A DNA stretch of 6,170 nucleotides from Bacteroidales bacterium (GTDB taxonomy: Bacteria > Bacteroidota > Bacteroidia > Bacteroidales > 4484-276), in the NCBI GenBank assembly GCA_018400545.1, contig JAGYLT010000145.1, positions 1 through 6,170 of the forward strand, written 5' to 3'. Under the pieces are notes generated by a model. That model did not search any database, was not told the origin of the DNA, and saw only the letters and a program-made list of their open reading frames with translations. Made by a program: the position numbers and the translations under genes. This document shows, piece after piece, positions 1-6,016 of the stretch (the first letter of the stretch is position 1; every line of letters begins with the position of its first letter).

Positions 1-116
1 TACTAATTTTTGAATTTTAGTCGGTCACTACTTATTAAAAATCCTAAAATTTATTGGCATTAAACTTAAAATATACGGCATGTTATTTTGCAGATTATCA
101 GATTCTTAAACCGCGA

Positions 117-146
117 ACTTTCCACAGGAATCCCTTCGGGGAAAGT
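117..146 (+). other. Possible RNA hairpin upstream of the exported-protein gene
   Basis: ACTTTCC at 117-123 is perfectly complementary to GGAAAGT at 140-146, which gives a 7-bp stem. Inside it, TCCC (131-134) and GGGA (139-142) can instead close a 4-bp stem on a TTCG loop, the stable UUCG tetraloop type. The two pairings share bases 140-142 and so exclude each other. No T-tract follows, so it does not look like an intrinsic terminator of the + strand. It may be a leader structure, the end of an upstream transcript, or chance. Confidence 0.25.
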
Positions 147-220
147 AAACCGTAATTGAATTGACCCTTCCCGGATTTTTTAGGTTAAAAGATAATTGGC
201 TAACTTCACCGGATAATTGA

Positions 221-226
221 AAGGAG
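221..226 (+). promoter_or_regulatory. Shine-Dalgarno site that favours the start at 237
   Basis: AAGGAG lies only 1 base ahead of the ATG at 228 but 10 bases ahead of the in-frame ATG at 237. The spacing supports 237. A start there also places a basic residue (MAR) directly before the hydrophobic signal-peptide core. Confidence 0.55.
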
Positions 227-236
227 CATGCATCCG

Positions 237-743
237 ATGGCCAGATTTCTAATTACCGGTTTATTGCTTTTCATGTTAGGCTCAGTGTCTGCACAGCAAT
301 ATCTTATTGTGCAGAAGAATGGCAAGGTGAAAAATTTTAAATACCAGACGGGTGATGAAATCATGCTTCAAATTAAAAATGGTGATTTTAATCTGAAAGG
401 GGAGATCACAAAATTATCCGACACTTCACTGACTATCGATTCATACCTGGAGATCAGGTACAGCAATATCTCAAAGGTGCTGAGACCCAGAGCGTTTTTA
501 ACCCGGCTATCAAAACTGTTTTTTATCAGGGGAGGGGTCGCCTATGTAACCATTGTGGGAATCAATGGTTTGATCAACAACGACAGTCCGATGATCGACG
601 AGCAAACCATCGCCGTTTCTGCTTCCATGGTGGCCATTGGTTTTGTCATGAAACCGTTTTATATCCGGAAGCTGGACCTGACCAAAAATTGGCATATCAA
701 AATGATCAATTTTGATGCGATTCCTGAATCGGACGGGATTTAA
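237..743 (+). CDS. Small exported protein of unknown function
   Basis: This encodes 168 residues from the ATG at 237 (171 if 228 is used). I do not recognise an assigned function. The N-terminus is a clear signal peptide: MARF, then a hydrophobic core (LITGLLLFMLGSV), then a likely signal peptidase I site SVSA|QQ. There is no lipobox cysteine, so it is not a lipoprotein. The next 65 or so residues are polar and strand-rich (YLIVQKNGKVKNF, GDEIMLQIKNG, GEITKLSDTSLTID), like the small beta-barrel start of short Bacteroidota exported proteins I have seen annotated only as hypothetical. Two weakly hydrophobic stretches follow (about residues 94-111 and 124-141, counted from 237), possibly helices packed on or in a membrane. 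A conserved-looking tail KPFYIRKLDL...WHIK ends the protein. The gene stands alone on its strand and converges with the phosphorylase gene 32 bases downstream. It is most likely a periplasmic or membrane-associated protein. Confidence 0.75.
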   Translation: MARFLITGLLLFMLGSVSAQQYLIVQKNGKVKNFKYQTGDEIMLQIKNGDFNLKGEITKLSDTSLTIDSYLEIRYSNISKVLRPRAFLTRLSKLFFIRGGVAYVTIVGINGLINNDSPMIDEQTIAVSASMVAIGFVMKPFYIRKLDLTKNWHIKMINFDAIPESDGI

Positions 744-775
744 GTTTTGGGAATATTTAGCTGAATTGAAGGCTT

Positions 776-1621
776 TTATTCATCTCTTAAATCCAGCTTT
801 TCTATCATGCCAAGCATCAATTCTGCCATCCGGGGTTCTACATGGCTTGCCGCATCAATCACGGCCTCGTGGCTGATATACTCTATTTTGCCTTCCACGC
901 CGAGGTCGGAAATTACAGAAACTGCAAAACACGATAAATCCATATGCCTGGCTACAAGGGCTTCAGGCACAGTTGACATGCCCACAGCATCGGCACCAAT
1001 AATGCGGATGTATTTATATTCTGCGGGTGTTTCGTAATTTGGTCCGGTTACGGCGGCATAAACGCCTTTTTGTATTTTCAGGTTTTTCTCGGCGGCAACA
1101 TCTTCAGCGAGTTTGATCAGCCGGGAGTCGTAAACCTCGCTCATATCAGGGAACCGGGGGCCAAGCCTTTCATCATTTTTACCGATCAGCGGATTTTGAC
1201 CGGTAAGATTGATGTGATCTTCGATGATCATCATATCGCCTACCTGAAACCCGGGATTTGTACCTCCGCTGGCATTCGACAAAAACAAATGCTTTATCCC
1301 AAGGTATTTTAGCACACGTAAAGGAAAGGTAACTTCCTGCATGGAATAGCCCTCGTAATAGTGAAAGCGGCCTTTTAAGGCAACAACTTTTACGCCGTTA
1401 ACCCATCCAAAAATCAGCTTACCCTGATGGCCTTTTACCGTGGAAACCGGAAAATTGGGAATGTCAGCATAATCGATGCTGCGCTCAATTTTAATGTGCG
1501 CTATGAAATTCCCCAGTCCTGTACCCAGTACAATTCCAATTTCCGGCTCAAATGATTTTACTTTATTGATATACCCTACTGTCTCCTGAATTTTCCCGTA
1601 CATACGTCTTAATTTGATCAT
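776..1621 (-). CDS. punA: Purine nucleoside phosphorylase, trimeric (PNP/MTAP) family
   Basis: It catalyses phosphorolysis of purine nucleosides to free base and (deoxy)ribose-1-phosphate in the cytoplasm, feeding bases to enzymes such as Hpt. The 281 residues match the usual family length. Visible family motifs, in order, are: phosphate loop GTGLGNF (33-39), GHQG (64-67), GRFHYYEG (84-91), SNASGG (115-120), GPNYETPAE (193-201, with Glu201 the usual purine-contacting Glu) and MSTVPE (215-220). The position equal to human PNP Asn243 is Asp239 here (VISDLG), as in the adenosine-type relative MTAP, so base specificity may not be strictly 6-oxopurine. The start at 1621 has AGGA 9 bases upstream. 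An in-frame ATG at 1603 (MYGKIQET) also fits family N-termini but lacks such a site. The first 59 bases overlap the end of lpxK in another frame, so the two are probably co-transcribed and translationally coupled. Confidence 0.93.
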   Translation of the reverse strand: MIKLRRMYGKIQETVGYINKVKSFEPEIGIVLGTGLGNFIAHIKIERSIDYADIPNFPVSTVKGHQGKLIFGWVNGVKVVALKGRFHYYEGYSMQEVTFPLRVLKYLGIKHLFLSNASGGTNPGFQVGDMMIIEDHINLTGQNPLIGKNDERLGPRFPDMSEVYDSRLIKLAEDVAAEKNLKIQKGVYAAVTGPNYETPAEYKYIRIIGADAVGMSTVPEALVARHMDLSCFAVSVISDLGVEGKIEYISHEAVIDAASHVEPRMAELMLGMIEKLDLRDE

Positions 1622-2639
1622 TAAATTCTTTCCTGAATTCCTTGTGTATTTTGGTTTGGATCGGGATGTAAAAAATAGGCAGGCCTTTCAGTGTCTCCGG
1701 AATCTCCGGATAGGCAATTCGCATGGCATCCTTTTCGGTAGTAATGATGATTTTATTCTGGGTGAAGATTTGCTCGAACCTATGCCTGATTTTTTGATAA
1801 TCCTTTTCGGAATATTTATGATGGTCCCTAAACTTGATCTGAAACATGTGATTACACATTTTTTGCACATGATCCTGCAAGGGGTACATGTTGGCAATGC
1901 CTGCAAAAAGCATAATCGAACTAATGTGCTCCTGCGGAGGTTCGATATCCAAACCCGGCAATGGAGTGAGCGAACCGTACTTAATGGTGGAAAAACACAG
2001 CATTTGATTTTCCTTTGGATTTATGAGGCTGTTGATGCGCCTTACAGTGATGGGAGATAGCACTTTTGGGGTTTTGGTAACCACGATGATGTCGGCGCGT
2101 CTGGCTCCGCTGCGAAATTCACGAAGGCTTCCCACCGGAACCGGATAATCTTCCGGATATAATTTGTGAAAATCCGTTAGCAAAATCGAAAGTCCGGGTT
2201 TCACAGCCCTGTGTTGAAATGCGTCATCCAGCAAAATGATTTCCGTTTCCGGTTTCGTTTCTTTAATTTTTTTAATGCCCCTTACGCGATTTCCATCTAC
2301 CGCCACAGTAATTTCGGGAAATTTGTTTTTAATCTGAAGCGGCTCATCGCCAATATCGCGCGATGTAGAATTGCCGTCGGCAAATCTGAATCCTTTGGTA
2401 TGGCGTTTATAGCCGCGGCTGAGCACCGCAATTTTATAATCCTTTTTAAGCAGGCCGATCAGATTTTCAACATGGGGCGTTTTGCCGGTTCCGCCCATGC
2501 TCAAATTGCCTACCGAAATCACCGGAAAATCAAAACTGGTGGATTTAATAATTCCCCAATCGTAGCATTTATTCCGAATAAATGCTGCGATACCGTAGAT
2601 CAAGGCAAAAGGAAATAAAAGGAAAATTAAAATTCTCAC
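1563..2639 (-). CDS. lpxK: Tetraacyldisaccharide 4'-kinase (lipid A 4'-kinase)
   Basis: LpxK phosphorylates the 4' position of the tetraacyldisaccharide-1-phosphate precursor of lipid A at the inner face of the cytoplasmic membrane, using ATP. The 358 residues are a normal length. An N-terminal hydrophobic segment (about 3-20, ILIFLLFPFALIYGIAAF) fits its membrane anchor. Motifs include Walker A GNLSMGGTGKT (44-54), SRGYKR (74-79), GDEP (97-100), the Walker-B-like LLDDAFQHR (137-145 region), PVGSLRE (168-174) and TTEKDAMRI near the C-terminus. The start codon is GTG (2637-2639), with AGGG 7 bases upstream, and gives the N-terminus expected for Bacteroidota LpxK. The gene is followed by, and overlaps, the phosphorylase gene. 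The 85-base gap upstream may hold its own promoter. Confidence 0.95.
   Translation of the reverse strand: MRILIFLLFPFALIYGIAAFIRNKCYDWGIIKSTSFDFPVISVGNLSMGGTGKTPHVENLIGLLKKDYKIAVLSRGYKRHTKGFRFADGNSTSRDIGDEPLQIKNKFPEITVAVDGNRVRGIKKIKETKPETEIILLDDAFQHRAVKPGLSILLTDFHKLYPEDYPVPVGSLREFRSGARRADIIVVTKTPKVLSPITVRRINSLINPKENQMLCFSTIKYGSLTPLPGLDIEPPQEHISSIMLFAGIANMYPLQDHVQKMCNHMFQIKFRDHHKYSEKDYQKIRHRFEQIFTQNKIIITTEKDAMRIAYPEIPETLKGLPIFYIPIQTKIHKEFRKEFNDQIKTYVRENSGDSRVYQ
1628..1634 (-). promoter_or_regulatory. Ribosome binding site of the phosphorylase inside lpxK
   Basis: Read on the - strand the sequence is AGGAAAG, with AGGA 9 bases before the ATG at 1621. It lies within the lpxK coding sequence. 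Clear Shine-Dalgarno sites are sparse elsewhere in this window, so this one supports the longer phosphorylase start over the ATG at 1603. Confidence 0.5.
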
Positions 2640-2675
2640 CCGTGTACCCTATTTATTTTTACTAAAATCTAAACG

Positions 2676-2683
2676 CAAACATC
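2676..2683 (-). promoter_or_regulatory. Weak candidate -7 element for lpxK
   Basis: On the - strand the bases read GATGTTTG, one mismatch from the Bacteroidota -7 consensus TAnnTTTG. The site lies in the 85-base gap between the SRPBCC gene and lpxK and would leave a leader of about 30 bases. No convincing -33 TTG is seen at a suitable distance. The gap is long enough that lpxK-punA could be a separate unit from purE-pyrE, but the match is too weak to settle this. Confidence 0.25.
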
Positions 2684-2724
2684 GTTTATTTTATTCAATT
2701 TCGTTAACAATGCAACGAATTGTT

Positions 2725-3126
2725 TCAGCCGGTTTTTTGCTTCAGATTTTCAGTAAGTATGTTTACAAAATTTGTTAGCGGCCTTTTGGCCATCATTTCT
2801 ATCATTGGATTCATTTCGGTCCGGATTTCAAAATAACCGGTCATCTGCCCTTCAGCATTATCATCAAAATAAAAATCCAGTTCGAACTGCACTTTGGATT
2901 GTTCGTTTGAGATAAATCCAAAGCGATTGGGCATGCTGAATTCCCCCTTTTGCATGCCCAGGTTTCCAAGGCTGCTGATCGAAAAAGTGCAAGAATTCCT
3001 CTCTGCCTGCCAGTTTTCCACCTGCTCAGGCATGATATCCCTGAAATTCCGCAAATCGCTCATAAAGCTCCTCAGAAAGTCGGAATTCACATTTAATACT
3101 TTTTCATCAGCAGCTATCTGTGCCAT
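2725..3126 (-). CDS. SRPBCC/START-like small protein beside pyrE, function unknown
   Basis: This is a 133-residue soluble protein with no signal peptide or membrane segment. The pattern resembles the SRPBCC (START-like, helix-grip) fold: a short N-terminal strand, a helix with FMSDLRNFRDIMPEQV (21-36), alternating strands (CTFSISSLGNLGM, KVQFELDFYFDD, GQMTGYFEIRTEMNP) and a long C-terminal helix (MIEMMAKRPLTNFVNILTENL, about 108-128). The MPEQV...W and NPM...RPLTNF signatures recall the small SRPBCC proteins annotated next to pyrE in other Bacteroidota. SRPBCC domains usually bind hydrophobic ligands, but no ligand or activity can be assigned here. The start lies 11 bases after the pyrE stop, so the two are almost certainly co-transcribed. 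No clear Shine-Dalgarno site precedes it. The fold assignment comes from sequence pattern and context, not from a search. Confidence 0.8.
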   Translation of the reverse strand: MAQIAADEKVLNVNSDFLRSFMSDLRNFRDIMPEQVENWQAERNSCTFSISSLGNLGMQKGEFSMPNRFGFISNEQSKVQFELDFYFDDNAEGQMTGYFEIRTEMNPMIEMMAKRPLTNFVNILTENLKQKTG

Positions 3127-3137
3127 AATTCATTTAA

Positions 3138-3779
3138 TTATTTTCCCCAGTTTTCAGGATTGTCGCGCCAGTTTTTGAGTGATTTCACATCTTCTTCCCT
3201 GATATAGCCATCCGTTATGGCCTGATCGAGTAAATGATGGTAATCGGACAATGCATAGGCATTGCATTTGGCTTTCCTGCACCGCTCATCTGCAATTTCA
3301 AAACCATATGTAAAAATGGCAAGCAGGCCTTTTACACTGGCGCCGGCATCCCGTAAGGCCTCAACAGCGCTGAGGCTGCTGCCGCCGGTTGAAATCAAAT
3401 CTTCGATCACAATCACACTTTGGCCTGATTCGATAATTCCCTCAACACGGTTGGCCAGACCGTGGCCCTTTTTGGATGAACGAACGTATGCAAATGGTAA
3501 ACCCAAATCCTGAGCCACAAGCACGCCATGCGGAATTCCGCCCGTGGCAACACCTGCAATAACATCTATATCCCCGAATTCCTCCGAAATAATCTGTACA
3601 AATTGTTGCCGGATATAATTCCTGATAGATGGGTATGAAAGTGTGATGCGGTTGTCGCAATAAATGGGTGATTTCCAGCCGGAGGCCCATTCGAATGGCT
3701 CTTTCAGATCAAGTTTAATGGCTTTGATCTGAAGCAGTGATTCTGCAACTTTTAACGCTGTATCTTCATTTACATTCAT
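3138..3779 (-). CDS. pyrE: Orotate phosphoribosyltransferase
   Basis: PyrE joins orotate to PRPP to give OMP and pyrophosphate, the fifth step of de novo UMP synthesis, in the cytoplasm. The 213 residues are typical. The PRPP-binding motif VIVIEDLISTGGSS is at 122-135. The catalytic-loop region YVRSSKKGHG (98-107) keeps the Arg, Lys and His of the family (Arg100, Lys104, His106). The N-terminal substrate region FEWASGWKSPIYCDNR (29-44) is also characteristic. The gene lies 34 bases downstream of purE and 11 bases upstream of the SRPBCC gene on the same strand, which suggests one transcript starting at the purE promoter. No second promoter is evident in the 34-base gap. The ATG at 3779 gives the expected N-terminus. 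Confidence 0.96.
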   Translation of the reverse strand: MNVNEDTALKVAESLLQIKAIKLDLKEPFEWASGWKSPIYCDNRITLSYPSIRNYIRQQFVQIISEEFGDIDVIAGVATGGIPHGVLVAQDLGLPFAYVRSSKKGHGLANRVEGIIESGQSVIVIEDLISTGGSSLSAVEALRDAGASVKGLLAIFTYGFEIADERCRKAKCNAYALSDYHHLLDQAITDGYIREEDVKSLKNWRDNPENWGK

Positions 3780-3813
3780 TCCTGAATTGTTTTAATTGGG
3801 ATTATTGATCGTT

Positions 3814-4317
3814 TTAAACTTTATATTCGAAATTTATATTGGCCAGGTCTTCGTTGGCCTTGATGATTTTTTGTTTCAGATTTTCTTTAAATTCCACAAC
3901 ACGCTGTGCCAGTTCATCATCGGCAGTGGCCAGAATCTGTGCAGCAAGGATTCCTGCATTTCTCGCACCATTCACAGCCACCGTTGCTACCGGAATTCCG
4001 GGAGGCATCTGAACGATGGCGAGCAGCGAATCAAGCCCTTCGAGGGTGGCTTTAATCGGAACACCAATCACAGGAAGGGGAGTCATAGCGGCAATTACGC
4101 CCGGCAGATGAGCAGCCATTCCGGCACCGGCAACGATAACTCCAATACCCCTTTTGCGGGCCGACCTGGCAAATTCCTCCACCTTTTCGGGAGTTCGGTG
4201 AGCCGAAAGCGCATTGATCTCAAAAGGAATTTTTAATTCGTTCAACACTTTAGCTGTCCCTTCCATAACAGGAAGGTCAGAAGTGCTGCCCATAATAATG
4301 CTGACTCTTGGATTCAT
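3814..4317 (-). CDS. purE: N5-carboxyaminoimidazole ribonucleotide mutase, class I
   Basis: PurE converts N5-CAIR to CAIR in de novo purine synthesis. The class I form normally works after PurK, which is not in this window. The 167 residues match the family. Motifs are GSTSDLPVM (10-18), SAHRTP (38-43, with the catalytic His at 40), AGAGMAAHLPGV (63-74) and VQMPPGIPVATVAV (102-115). The SxSD and SAHRTP pattern with VQMPPG fits class I rather than the CO2-using class II enzyme, though this is judged by eye. It is the first gene of the leftward run, 22-30 bases downstream of a well-placed -7 element, and is divergent from hpt. Confidence 0.95.
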   Translation of the reverse strand: MNPRVSIIMGSTSDLPVMEGTAKVLNELKIPFEINALSAHRTPEKVEEFARSARKRGIGVIVAGAGMAAHLPGVIAAMTPLPVIGVPIKATLEGLDSLLAIVQMPPGIPVATVAVNGARNAGILAAQILATADDELAQRVVEFKENLKQKIIKANEDLANINFEYKV

Positions 4318-4345
4318 TTGAATATCAGTTTATAAATGTGGAGCG

Positions 4346-4353
4346 CAAAATTA
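4346..4353 (-). promoter_or_regulatory. -7 promoter element for the leftward purE run
   Basis: Read on the - strand the bases are TAATTTTG, a full match to the Bacteroidota sigma-ABfr -7 consensus TAnnTTTG. Transcription would begin around 4338-4342 and leave a leader of about 22 bases before the purE ATG. The -33 element is not clear: the nearest TTG on that strand (4382-4380) is 26 bases away, longer than usual. Confidence 0.55.
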
Positions 4354-4389
4354 ATACTTCTGTGAAATCTTAAGGTCCGCAATTCAGGT

Positions 4390-4397
4390 TATCTTTG
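4390..4397 (+). promoter_or_regulatory. -7 promoter element for hpt
   Basis: TATCTTTG matches the Bacteroidota -7 consensus TAnnTTTG in full. Transcription would start around 4401-4404, leaving a leader of about 17 bases before the ATG at 4420. No good -33 TTG is visible about 20 bases upstream. The element lies 36 bases from the oppositely oriented purE element, so two polymerases or one regulator could interfere across the region. Confidence 0.55.
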
Positions 4398-4417
4398 CGG
4401 AAATTTAAAATTTTCCG
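4398..4417. repeat. Inverted repeat in the hpt leader, possible operator
   Basis: CGGAAA (4398-4403) and TTTCCG (4412-4417) form a 6-bp inverted repeat around an 8-base AT-only centre. It begins immediately after the hpt -7 element and ends two bases before the hpt ATG. The position suits an operator at the transcription start or a small RNA hairpin over the ribosome entry site. It may also be chance in AT-rich sequence. Confidence 0.3.
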
Positions 4418-4419
4418 GG

Positions 4420-4956
4420 ATGAAAGATGTAAAGCTGCACGATAAAACTTTTGAGATTTTCATAACCAACAATGAACTTCAGGAAACCATCAACAAAATG
4501 GCTGAAGATATTTCGGCGGATGTGAGCGATAAAAACCCACTTTTCCTGGTGGTGCTCAATGGCGCTTTTATGTTTGCCGCCGATTTACTGAAGCGTTTCG
4601 ATTTCAATTGCGAAATCTCTTTCGTGAAGCTTTCATCCTATGTTGGCACACAAAGCACCTCGGTTGTGCGCGAAATCATCGGGCTGGATGAAGTGTTGCA
4701 TGGCCGCACGGTTGTGATCCTCGAAGACATCATCGATACGGGCATCACCATGTGGAATACCATCCCCAAACTCAGGCAGCTCGAGGCCAAGGATGTGAAG
4801 CTGGCTACCCTGCTTTTTAAGCCGGATGCATTCCAGAAAGATTACAGGATCGATTACATCGGTATGGAAATCCCCAATGATTTCATTGTAGGGTTTGGAC
4901 TGGATTACGACGGACTGGGCAGAAACTACCCGGATATTTATAAACTTAAGGCTTAA
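4420..4956 (+). CDS. hpt: Hypoxanthine(-guanine) phosphoribosyltransferase
   Basis: Hpt recaptures hypoxanthine and guanine as IMP and GMP using PRPP, completing the salvage route started by the nucleoside phosphorylase in the same window. The 178 residues are a normal bacterial length. Visible features are the pyrophosphate-loop region VVLNGAFMF (44-52), the flexible loop [11 protein letters not shown] (71-81), the PRPP motif [14 protein letters not shown] (98-111, with Glu102-Asp103), Lys134 in LFKPDAF and the base-binding [16 protein letters not shown] (159-174, with Asp162). The ATG at 4420 gives the expected N-terminus and sits just after the -7 element. obg follows after 46 bases on the same strand, without the adk gene that often separates them in Bacteroidota. 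Confidence 0.95.
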   Translation: MKDVKLHDKTFEIFITNNELQETINKMAEDISADVSDKNPLFLVVLNGAFMFAADLLKRFDFNCEISFVKLSSYVGTQSTSVVREIIGLDEVLHGRTVVILEDIIDTGITMWNTIPKLRQLEAKDVKLATLLFKPDAFQKDYRIDYIGMEIPNDFIVGFGLDYDGLGRNYPDIYKLKA

Positions 4957-5002
4957 GCATCGTGACAGGGAAGATGCTGTAAGCTTCTATTCTTATAAAC
5001 CC

Positions 5003-6010
5003 ATGGGCAATTCCAATTTTGTGGATTACGTAAAAATCAACTGCCGGTCAGGTGCCGGGGGAGCAGGGTCTGCCCATTTTCACCGTTCGCGCAGTAATCC
5101 CAGAGGCGGGCCTGATGGTGGCGACGGGGGCCGTGGCGGACACATTATCCTGCGGGGAAACGAGCAACTCTGGACATTGCTCCATTTGAAATACACCAAA
5201 CACGTAATTGCCGATCGTGGAGAGAATGGCGGTGCACAGCTCAAAACAGGTGCCAGCGGCAAGGATGCAATCCTGGAAGTACCTTTGGGAACAGTAGCCC
5301 GGGATTTTGAAAGCGGCGAAACAGAATTTGAAATTACCGAACACGGCGAAGAAAGAATTTTGCTTTCCGGAGGCAGGGGCGGCAAAGGAAATGACCACTT
5401 CAAATCTTCAACATTGCAGGCCCCCAAGTTTGCCCAGCCCGGTGAAGAGGGACAGGAAAAATGGAAAATCCTGGAACTGAAGCTGCTCGCCGATGTTGGC
5501 CTTGTTGGATTTCCAAATGCCGGAAAATCAACACTGCTGTCGGTGCTTTCGGCAGCCAAACCCCAAATTGCCGATTATCCGTTTACCACACTGCGCCCAA
5601 ACCTTGGAATTGTGAGTTACTACGATCACAAATCCTTTATTATGGCCGATATTCCCGGCATCATCGAAGGTGCCCATGAAGGCAAGGGGCTTGGACTAAG
5701 GTTTCTGCGTCACATCGAACGAAATTCCATTCTGCTGTTTATGATTCCGGCAGACTCGGACAACATCCATAAAGAATATGAGATTTTGCTGAACGAACTT
5801 AAAAATTATAATCCTGAACTGTTGGATAAATCACACATCCTTGCCATCACAAAATCCGACATGCTCGATCAGGAGTTGATGGATGAGATCGAAAAAGAAT
5901 TGCCGGAGGTGCCATACCTTTTTATTTCTTCAGTGGCCAACCTGGGCTTGCAAAAATTGAAAGATATGATTTGGAAGGAGTTGAACCAAAACGCACCAGA
6001 AGAATTTTAA
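5003..6010 (+). CDS. obg: Obg family GTPase (ribosome assembly, CgtA)
   Basis: Obg is an essential GTPase that acts on late 50S ribosomal subunit assembly and links it to ppGpp and cell-cycle control. From the ATG at 5003 it has 335 residues. The N-terminal Obg fold (about 4-160) has the glycine-rich runs [19 protein letters not shown] (35-46) and GGRGGKGN (123-130). The G domain follows: G1 GFPNAGKST (169-177), G2 YPFTTLRPN (192-200, Thr195-Thr196), G3 DIPGI (216-220), G4 TKSD (283-286, in place of the common NKxD) and G5 SSVAN (309-313). It ends at the G domain with no long C-terminal extension. The reading frame is open upstream to 4895, but those codons overlap hpt and show no family similarity, while [12 protein letters not shown] is the usual Bacteroidota start. 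No Shine-Dalgarno site is evident. It is probably co-transcribed with hpt and the PAP2 gene. Confidence 0.95.
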   Translation: MGNSNFVDYVKINCRSGAGGAGSAHFHRSRSNPRGGPDGGDGGRGGHIILRGNEQLWTLLHLKYTKHVIADRGENGGAQLKTGASGKDAILEVPLGTVARDFESGETEFEITEHGEERILLSGGRGGKGNDHFKSSTLQAPKFAQPGEEGQEKWKILELKLLADVGLVGFPNAGKSTLLSVLSAAKPQIADYPFTTLRPNLGIVSYYDHKSFIMADIPGIIEGAHEGKGLGLRFLRHIERNSILLFMIPADSDNIHKEYEILLNELKNYNPELLDKSHILAITKSDMLDQELMDEIEKELPEVPYLFISSVANLGLQKLKDMIWKELNQNAPEEF

Positions 6011-6016
6011 ACCGGT

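Larger units (their letters stand above)
1..227. other. Non-coding left flank, no gene seen
   Basis: No reading frame of useful length enters from the left edge: all six frames meet a stop within about 40 bases of it. The stretch is AT-rich and has no recognisable tRNA, repeat array or IS end. It contains the hairpin described separately at 117-146 and a 7-base direct repeat (TAAACCG at 107-113 and 146-152). It presumably holds the promoter of the exported-protein gene. I see only poor matches to the Bacteroidota -7 element there (TAACTTCA at 201-208, TAGGTTAA at 181-188), so no promoter is called. Confidence 0.6.

Noticed and set aside
744..775. Bidirectional terminator between the converging exported-protein and phosphorylase genes
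   Set aside because: Only a 3-bp AGC/GCT stem followed by a short T run can be drawn, which is too weak to call although a terminator would be expected here.
1614..2060. Open frame on the + strand antisense to lpxK
   Set aside because: It lies wholly within lpxK apart from its first bases, shows no recognisable domain, and has the composition of a complementary strand.
2211..2618. Open frame on the + strand antisense to the lpxK N-terminal half
   Set aside because: It mirrors the Walker A region of a confident gene and encodes no recognisable protein features of its own.
2700..2719. Inverted repeat TTCGTT-N8-AACGAA just after the SRPBCC gene stop
   Set aside because: The stem is 6 bp and no T-tract follows it on the - strand, so it does not qualify as an intrinsic terminator. 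Similar short repeats are expected by chance in AT-rich gaps.
3796..4236. Open frame on the + strand antisense to purE
   Set aside because: It covers most of purE, has no recognisable family similarity, and has no promoter or ribosome binding site of its own.
4895..5002. N-terminal extension of obg by 36 codons, overlapping the end of hpt
   Set aside because: The extension is out of frame with hpt over a well-conserved hpt C-terminus, and it has no Obg-like sequence. The [12 protein letters not shown] start at 5003 matches the family.
5080..5559. Open frame on the - strand antisense to the Obg fold region
   Set aside because: Its Pro/Ser-rich translation is what the complement of glycine-rich Obg codons produces.
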